This document shows positions 5,672-10,269 of a stretch of DNA of 10,269 nt, in pieces (within the stretch, counting starts at the first letter, position 1; each line of letters opens with the position of its first letter). Origin of the DNA: Treponema sp. (lineage in GTDB: Bacteria > Spirochaetota > Spirochaetia > Treponematales > Breznakiellaceae); the NCBI GenBank assembly GCA_031264395.1, contig JAISEB010000061.1, forward strand, positions 1-10,269, read 5' to 3'. Under the pieces are notes generated by a model. The model had not been told where the DNA came from. It searched no databases and worked only from the letters and a program-made list of their open reading frames with translations. The position numbers were made by a program, and so were the translations under genes.

Positions 5672-5695
5672 CCCGGCTCAAAGGCCGGGATTTTT
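5672..5695 (+). terminator. Terminator-like hairpin inside the hydrogenase operon
   Basis: A 6-bp GC-only stem cccggc (5672-5677)/gccggg (5684-5689) with a 6-nt loop is followed by A and TTTTT (5691-5695). It has the form of an intrinsic terminator, yet the next gene's ribosome site begins at 5702 and leaves little room for a new promoter. Partial read-through is therefore the likely mode, with more hydC message than downstream message. Confidence 0.55.
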
Positions 5696-5716
5696 CGGAC
5701 CGGAGGGCAGGGATCT

Positions 5717-6277
5717 TTGCACTTTACCTTGAGCGATCTGGTAACCGACATAGCCCAGAACGCCGCCGAGTCGGGAGCCGCCAGGATGGAGCTTGAAATT
5801 GCCGAAACAGGCGGCGGGAAGCGGGAATTCCGCTTTCTTGTAAGAGACAACGGCAGGGGCATGGATCAGGGGGAGATCCGCCGTGCCGTCGATCCTTTTG
5901 TCACCGACGGGAAAAAACACCCCGGCCGCAAGGTAGGGCTGGGGATTCCCTTTTTGATACAGACCGCCCAGCAGAGCGGGGGCGGCTGGAATTTGGAGTC
6001 CGAAAAGGGCAGGGGGACCGAAATAAGCGCGTGGTTCGATTTGGACAACGTGGATACCCCGCCCGCAGGCGATCTGCCGGGCATGTTTCGTACCGTTCTT
6101 ATGTTTGAGGGGCCCGGTGAATGCATTATACGCCGGACCCGGGCCGGTCTTGGCGCGGATCTGGATTACGAGGTCTGCAAGACGGAGCTGGCCGAAGCCC
6201 TGGGCAATTTGGAAGACACAGGATCTCTGGTGCTGCTTGACAAGTATCTCAGATCGCTTGAAGAAGACGAAGACTAA
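5717..6277 (+). CDS. Lone GHKL (histidine-kinase-like) ATPase of the hydrogenase operon
   Basis: This 186-residue protein has the ATP-binding domain of histidine kinases without the rest of a kinase. The N-box lies in DIAQNAAESGA (11-21; N15), the G1 box is DNGRGM (44-49), DPFVTDGKK (59-67) forms the lid region, and the G2 box is GLGI (74-77). There is no phosphoacceptor histidine domain and no sensor or membrane segment. Residues from about 112 to 186 form an extra C-terminal region of unknown fold with an acidic end. TTG at 5717 is the only usable start: the frame closes upstream at 5657-5659 without another start codon, and GGAGGG (5702-5707) precedes it. Its position between hydC and the ferredoxin-like gene recurs, to my recollection, in other NADH-linked [FeFe]-hydrogenase operons. 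Its role is unknown; regulation or ATP-dependent assembly of the enzyme are both possible. Confidence 0.85.
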   Translation: MHFTLSDLVTDIAQNAAESGAARMELEIAETGGGKREFRFLVRDNGRGMDQGEIRRAVDPFVTDGKKHPGRKVGLGIPFLIQTAQQSGGGWNLESEKGRGTEISAWFDLDNVDTPPAGDLPGMFRTVLMFEGPGECIIRRTRAGLGADLDYEVCKTELAEALGNLEDTGSLVLLDKYLRSLEEDED

Positions 6278-6294
6278 AATGAGAGGAGCAACGT

Positions 6295-6690
6295 ATGGCA
6301 AAGATGACCCTTGAAGAACTGCGAAAGCTCAGGGATTCCAAGAAGACCGACTTGCGCAGGCGCGATGCTGAGGGCAAGGAGATTCAGGTTATCGTCGGTA
6401 TGGGTACCTGCGGCATTGCCGCGGGAGCGAAGATAACGCTGGACGCCTTCATCAGATCACTGGACGACCACAAGCTGGTGGATACCGTAATGGTGCGCCA
6501 GACCGGCTGCATGGGGCTCTGCCATTCGGAACCCACCGTCGAGGTGGTGGTTCCCGGCATGCCCGCCGTGATCTACGGAAGGGTGGACGCGGGCGTCGCG
6601 GAGGAAATTGTCAAAAAGCACATCGTCGGCAGGGAACTGCTGGACGGTCATATTCTGGACAGGCCCGCCGCGGACATTGTGAACGGTTAA
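6295..6690 (+). CDS. Thioredoxin-fold ferredoxin-like protein of the hydrogenase operon (HydD-like)
   Basis: This 131-residue protein has a NuoE-type [2Fe-2S] thioredoxin fold preceded by a charged helix (1-28). The first cluster loop reads GMGTCGIAAGA (35-45) and the second QTGCMGLCHSEP (69-80). It therefore has only three cysteines, C39, C72 and C76, where complete relatives have four: the position five residues after C39 is glycine. The cluster may be absent, incompletely ligated or held by another residue. The ribosome site GAGGAG lies 7 nt before the ATG, 17 nt after the GHKL gene stop. The reading frame stops at the bases that form the ribosome site of hydB, so expression is tightly linked. 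A small protein encoded here in other hydrogenase operons has been called HydD, but usage varies, so no symbol is given. Its function is not established. Confidence 0.87.
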   Translation: MAKMTLEELRKLRDSKKTDLRRRDAEGKEIQVIVGMGTCGIAAGAKITLDAFIRSLDDHKLVDTVMVRQTGCMGLCHSEPTVEVVVPGMPAVIYGRVDAGVAEEIVKKHIVGRELLDGHILDRPAADIVNG

Positions 6691-6700
6691 GGAGACAACC

Positions 6701-8506
6701 ATGGCCTATAACCACTATATTCTTACCTGCGGCGGAACCGCCTGTGAATCCAACAAGGGCGCGGAAATTTACGAACGCCTGATTGCCGAGGCGGAAAAGC
6801 AGAATGTCAGGAGCGAGGTTCAGATTGTCAAGACCGGCTGTTTCGGCTTCTGCGAACGGGGGCCCATCGTCAAGGTGCTGCCCGAGGAATCCTTTTATGT
6901 GGACGTGAAGCCCGAAGACGCCCCGGAGATCATCGCCGAGCAGATCGTCAAAGGGCGCGAAGTCAAGCGGCTCCTCTACAAGGGCGAGGCGGAAAAGAAG
7001 TCTTCCATAGCGGTGGAAGACATTGAATTCTACCAGAAGCAGGTCCGGGTAGTGCTGCGGAACTGCGGGGTTATCAATCCTGAAAACATAGACGAGTACA
7101 TAGCCCGTGAAGGCTACAGCGGGCTTGAAAAGGTCCTCTTTGAATGGACTCCCGAACAGGTTATCAACGAGATGAAAATTTCCGGCCTCCGGGGCCGGGG
7201 CGGCGCGGGTTTTCCCACCTGGCTTAAATGGGATCTTGCCCGTAAAGCCCAGGGCGACATCAAGTACGTGATCTGTAACGCCGACGAAGGGGACCCCGGC
7301 GCTTACATGGACAGGTCCACCATAGAGGGGGACCCCCATTCGGTAATTGAGGGGATGATAACCGCCGGCAAGGCCATAGGGGCGCATTCCGGTTTTGTGT
7401 ACATACGGGCGGAATACCCCCTTGCCATAGAACGGCTCAAGAGGGCCCTTTCCCAGGCGCAGGACTACGGCCTTTTGGGCAAGAACATACTCGGGTCGGG
7501 CTTTGACTTTGACATCGAGATACGCCTGGGCGCCGGCGCCTTTGTGTGCGGCGAGGAGACGGCCCTTATCAAATCGGTCGAAGGAAACCGGGGCATGCCC
7601 GTTCCCAAGCCTCCTTTCCCGGCGAACAAGGGGCTCTGGCAGCGGCCCACGGTTATCAACAACGTGGAAACCCTTGCCAATATCCCCGTGATCACCGCAA
7701 AGGGCGGCGCGTGGCTTGCGAAAATCGGAACCGAAAAATCAAAGGGAACCAAAGTTTTCGCCCTTACGGGCAAGGTCAAAAATTCCGGCCTTGTGGAAGT
7801 GCCCATGGGGACAACCCTGCGCGAGATCATCTTCGAGATAGGCGGCGGCATCAAGGATAAAAAGAAATTCAAGGGGGTCCAGACAGGCGGTCCTTCGGGA
7901 GGCATTCTTACCGAGGCGGTGCTCGATACGCCCATAGACTACGAAAGCCTTACCGCCAACGGCTCCATGATGGGTTCGGGCGGCATGATAGTCATGGACG
8001 AGGACGACTGCGTGGTGGACGTGGCCCGCTTCTACATGGATTTCTGCGTCGATGAATCATGCGGAAAGTGCAGCCCCTGCCGCATCGGCACTACCCAGCT
8101 GCTCAATCTTTTGGAGAAAATAGCCAAAGGCAACGGGGAAGAGGAGGATCTGGATAAACTTGAAATTATCGGCAAGGCCATGTCCAAGGCAAGCCTCTGC
8201 CAGCTGGGCATGACGGCTCCCAATCCTACCCTTTCGACCATCAAGAATTTCAGAAATGAATATCTTGAGCATATTCACGACAAGAAGTGCAGGTCCGGCA
8301 AGTGCAAGAATTTGGTCCGCTTTGTCATTAACAGCGAAAAGTGCATAGGCTGCGGCGCTTGCGCAAAGAAGTGTCCGGCAAACTGCATTACCCAGGTAGA
8401 GGGAAGCGACAAGAAGCGCCCCCCCTACCGGATCGATGCGGCGGCCTGTCTCAAATGCGGCGAGTGTTTCAAGACCTGCAAATTCGGCGCTATCAGCAAG
8501 GAGTAA
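6701..8506 (+). CDS. hydB: [FeFe]-hydrogenase subunit HydB (NuoF-like, FMN, NAD(H) and Fe-S)
   Basis: This 601-residue subunit is where NAD(H) exchanges electrons through FMN. The domains, in order, are a thioredoxin-like [2Fe-2S] domain (about 1-90; C10, C15, C47, C51), a NuoF core with the nucleotide/FMN motifs GRGGAGFP (165-172) and NADEGDPGAYMDR (193-205), an SLBB region (about 350-430), an iron-sulfur domain with ESCGKCSPC (C454, C457, C460 and C500 for one [4Fe-4S]), and a C-terminal two-cluster ferredoxin (C548, C551, C554, C558; C583, C586, C589, C593). This N- and C-terminally extended form is the one found in HydABC hydrogenases rather than in respiratory complex I. AAGGAG (6689-6694) overlaps the stop codon of the preceding gene. 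Whether it uses NAD or NADP was not determined; NAD is usual for the family. Confidence 0.96.
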   Translation: MAYNHYILTCGGTACESNKGAEIYERLIAEAEKQNVRSEVQIVKTGCFGFCERGPIVKVLPEESFYVDVKPEDAPEIIAEQIVKGREVKRLLYKGEAEKKSSIAVEDIEFYQKQVRVVLRNCGVINPENIDEYIAREGYSGLEKVLFEWTPEQVINEMKISGLRGRGGAGFPTWLKWDLARKAQGDIKYVICNADEGDPGAYMDRSTIEGDPHSVIEGMITAGKAIGAHSGFVYIRAEYPLAIERLKRALSQAQDYGLLGKNILGSGFDFDIEIRLGAGAFVCGEETALIKSVEGNRGMPVPKPPFPANKGLWQRPTVINNVETLANIPVITAKGGAWLAKIGTEKSKGTKVFALTGKVKNSGLVEVPMGTTLREIIFEIGGGIKDKKKFKGVQTGGPSGGILTEAVLDTPIDYESLTANGSMMGSGGMIVMDEDDCVVDVARFYMDFCVDESCGKCSPCRIGTTQLLNLLEKIAKGNGEEEDLDKLEIIGKAMSKASLCQLGMTAPNPTLSTIKNFRNEYLEHIHDKKCRSGKCKNLVRFVINSEKCIGCGACAKKCPANCITQVEGSDKKRPPYRIDAAACLKCGECFKTCKFGAISKE

Positions 8507-8509
8507 ACT

Positions 8510-10267
8510 ATGGTTAGTCTTAAAATAAACGGAACGCCGGTTGAGGTGGAAGAAGGCACGTCGATTCTGGACGCGGCCAGAAAGATCAACATCAAGATCC
8601 CCACCCTCTGTTACAACCCGGATCTGCCCCCCTGGGCCTCCTGCGGGATCTGCATTGTCCGCACCGCCGGCCCCGGATCTCCCCGCATGGCCCGCGCCTG
8701 CACCACGCCGGTCGACAACAACATGGATATCATTACCCATGATCCCGAGATCATCGCGGTGCGCCGCACCGTCGTGGAGCTTATCCTCAGTAATCATCCC
8801 AACGACTGCCTCCAGTGCCCCCGCAACGGAAGCTGTGAGCTGCAGACACTGGCGGCGGAATTCGGCATACGCGAGGTTCCCTTCCGCAAGGTGCTCAACG
8901 CGCTTCCCGTGGACGATTCCAATCCGGCCATAATCCTTAACCCGGAAAAGTGCATACGCTGCGGGCGCTGCGTCAAGGTTTGCCAGGAAGTGCAGAATGT
9001 CTGGGCGCTTGAATTCCTGGGCAGGGGGATCAAGGGAAGGATAGCCAGCGCGGCCGACGCTCCCCTTGGGGAAAGCCCCTGCATTAAATGCGGCCAGTGC
9101 GCCGCCCACTGCCCCGTGGGGGCCATTTACGAGCGGGACGATACCGTTAAGGTGTGGGCCGCCCTGCAGAACCCGGACATACATCCGGTGGTTCAGATAG
9201 CCCCGGCGGTCCGGGTTGCCCTGGCCGAGGAATTCGGCCTTCCTCCGGGAACGGTTTTTACCAAAAAGATCTACGCCGCACTCAGGCGGCTGGGTTTCAA
9301 GACCGTTTTCGACACCAACTTCTCCGCGGATCTTACGATCATGGAAGAAGGCACGGAACTCGTAAAACGGCTTACCGAAAAGGGATCGGACATTCCCCTT
9401 ATCACCAGCTGCTGTCCGGCCTGGGTCGATTATATGGAGAAATACTACAACGACATGATCCCCAATTTCTCCACCGCCAAATCCCCGCAGCAGATGATGG
9501 GCGCGATGATCAAGGCCTACTGGGCCGAAAAGGCGGGGCTTGATCCCGGCAAGGTCTATTCGGTTTCCGTCATGCCCTGTACCGCCAAGAAGTGGGAAAC
9601 AAAGCGGAACGACGACATGAAGAGCGCCGGTTACAATTACGATGTCGATATCGCGATAACCACCCGAGAGCTTGCCCGCATGATAAAGCAGGCCGGCATA
9701 GAGATCCTTAAACTGGCCGAAGAAGACGCCGACAATCCCATGGGCCCCTACACCGGCGCGGGGACGATCTTCGGCGTCACAGGCGGGGTCATGGAGGCGG
9801 CGGTGCGAAGCGCCTATTTCCTTGTCACCAAAAAGGAACTGTCCGACGTGAATTTCAAGCCGGTCCGGGGCCTTGAAGGGGTCAAGGAAGCGGAGGTTGA
9901 TTTTAACAACGGGACCAAAATACGCATTGCCGTGGCCCATCAAATGGGAAACATAGAGGCGGTGCTGAACAGGATACGCGATGCCAGGGCCGCGGGGAAG
10001 GAACCCCCCTACCACTTTGTGGAAGTCATGGCCTGCCGCGGCGGCTGTATAGGAGGAGGCGGCCAGCCTTACGGCTGTACCGATGAAATCCGCAGGCAGC
10101 GTACCGCGGGCGTTTATGCCGATGACGAAAAATCGTCCTACCGGTGTTCCCATCAAAATCCCTTTATACAGCAGGTATACAAGGAATTCCTCGGGGAACC
10201 CAACGGCCACAAGGCCCACAAGCTTCTCCACACCAAATACGAGGAACGCCCCCTGTACCTGAAATAG
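8510..10267 (+). CDS. hydA: [FeFe]-hydrogenase catalytic subunit HydA
   Basis: This 585-residue subunit interconverts protons and H2 at the H-cluster. The N-terminus is a plant-type [2Fe-2S] domain (C34, C45, C48, C64), followed by a His-ligated [4Fe-4S] site HPNDCLQCPRNGSC (H96, C100, C103, C109) and a two-[4Fe-4S] ferredoxin (C148, C151, C154, C158; C191, C194, C197, C201). The catalytic domain has all three signatures: L1 TSCCPAW (299-305), L2 MPCTAKKWE (355-363; C357) and L3 EVMACRGGCIGGGGQP (505-520; C509, C513). The H-cluster ligands and the proton-transfer cysteine C301 are present, so it should be active once matured. It has no extra C-terminal [2Fe-2S] domain. Only 3 nt separate it from hydB, and its ribosome site AAGGAG lies within the last hydB codons. 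The window ends 2 nt after the stop, so any operon end is out of sight. Confidence 0.97.
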   Translation: MVSLKINGTPVEVEEGTSILDAARKINIKIPTLCYNPDLPPWASCGICIVRTAGPGSPRMARACTTPVDNNMDIITHDPEIIAVRRTVVELILSNHPNDCLQCPRNGSCELQTLAAEFGIREVPFRKVLNALPVDDSNPAIILNPEKCIRCGRCVKVCQEVQNVWALEFLGRGIKGRIASAADAPLGESPCIKCGQCAAHCPVGAIYERDDTVKVWAALQNPDIHPVVQIAPAVRVALAEEFGLPPGTVFTKKIYAALRRLGFKTVFDTNFSADLTIMEEGTELVKRLTEKGSDIPLITSCCPAWVDYMEKYYNDMIPNFSTAKSPQQMMGAMIKAYWAEKAGLDPGKVYSVSVMPCTAKKWETKRNDDMKSAGYNYDVDIAITTRELARMIKQAGIEILKLAEEDADNPMGPYTGAGTIFGVTGGVMEAAVRSAYFLVTKKELSDVNFKPVRGLEGVKEAEVDFNNGTKIRIAVAHQMGNIEAVLNRIRDARAAGKEPPYHFVEVMACRGGCIGGGGQPYGCTDEIRRQRTAGVYADDEKSSYRCSHQNPFIQQVYKEFLGEPNGHKAHKLLHTKYEERPLYLK

Positions 10268-10269
10268 CG

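Noticed and set aside
10034..10048. Arginine instead of proline in the third H-cluster signature (MACRGGC)
   Set aside because: The ligand cysteines are intact and this position varies among HydABC-type enzymes as far as I recall, so it does not indicate loss of function.
8057..10231. A 724-codon open frame on the minus strand, across hydB and hydA
   Set aside because: It lies opposite two clearly conserved genes, its product shows no recognisable motif, and GC-rich codon use with few stop codons on the opposite strand explains it.
1..10269. CRISPR arrays, tRNA or rRNA genes, insertion sequences, prophage or attachment sites
   Set aside because: Reading both strands showed no regularly spaced direct repeats, no tRNA-like cloverleaf, no transposase or integrase motif and no flanking terminal repeats.

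Overview
The window looks like a piece of a fermentative or acetogenic anaerobe's chromosome. The best guess is a gut Treponema (Spirochaetes) of the insect-hindgut type. This rests on the NADH-linked [FeFe]-hydrogenase operon and its gene order, the lipoprotein with an LppM-like layout, and the overall sequence style. It is inference and was not checked by search; an anaerobic Firmicute remains possible for the hydrogenase block taken alone.

Region 1 (1-2240, all minus strand) is an ABC-2 type exporter operon. In transcription order it has an AT-rich promoter-like stretch, a 13-codon leader ORF with a strong ribosome site whose start and stop codons each sit in an inverted repeat, a small two-helix membrane protein, an ATP-binding subunit, a permease, and the first 16 codons of another gene cut by the window edge. 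The gene overlaps (8 and 4 nt) point to one translationally coupled transcript. Region 2 (2241-4220) holds two inverted repeats and then an AMP-forming acyl-CoA synthetase on the minus strand. It has its own leader region with a possible micro-ORF and shares a divergent promoter region with the next gene. Region 3 (4222-4947, plus) is a lipoprotein gene that may be translated from a leaderless transcript.

Region 4 (4948-10269, plus) is the main content: hydC, a lone GHKL ATPase, a thioredoxin-fold ferredoxin-like protein, hydB and hydA. HydA carries the H-cluster where H2 is made or split. HydB carries the FMN/NAD(H) site and several Fe-S clusters, and HydC carries one [2Fe-2S] cluster. Together they form the HydABC type of cytoplasmic hydrogenase, which in characterised relatives couples H2 to NAD(H) and ferredoxin by electron bifurcation/confurcation. 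The two small proteins between hydC and hydB sit at the same place in some other operons of this type, as far as I recall, but their roles are not established. The H-cluster maturases (HydE, HydF, HydG) are not in the window.

The most unusual structure is non-coding. A promoter runs straight into a 14-bp hairpin with a T-run ahead of hydC, and a two-hairpin terminator-like element lies between hydC and the rest of the operon. A leader peptide lies ahead of the exporter genes. I see no CRISPR array, rRNA or tRNA gene, insertion sequence or phage gene. No gene-free stretch exceeds 300 bases.
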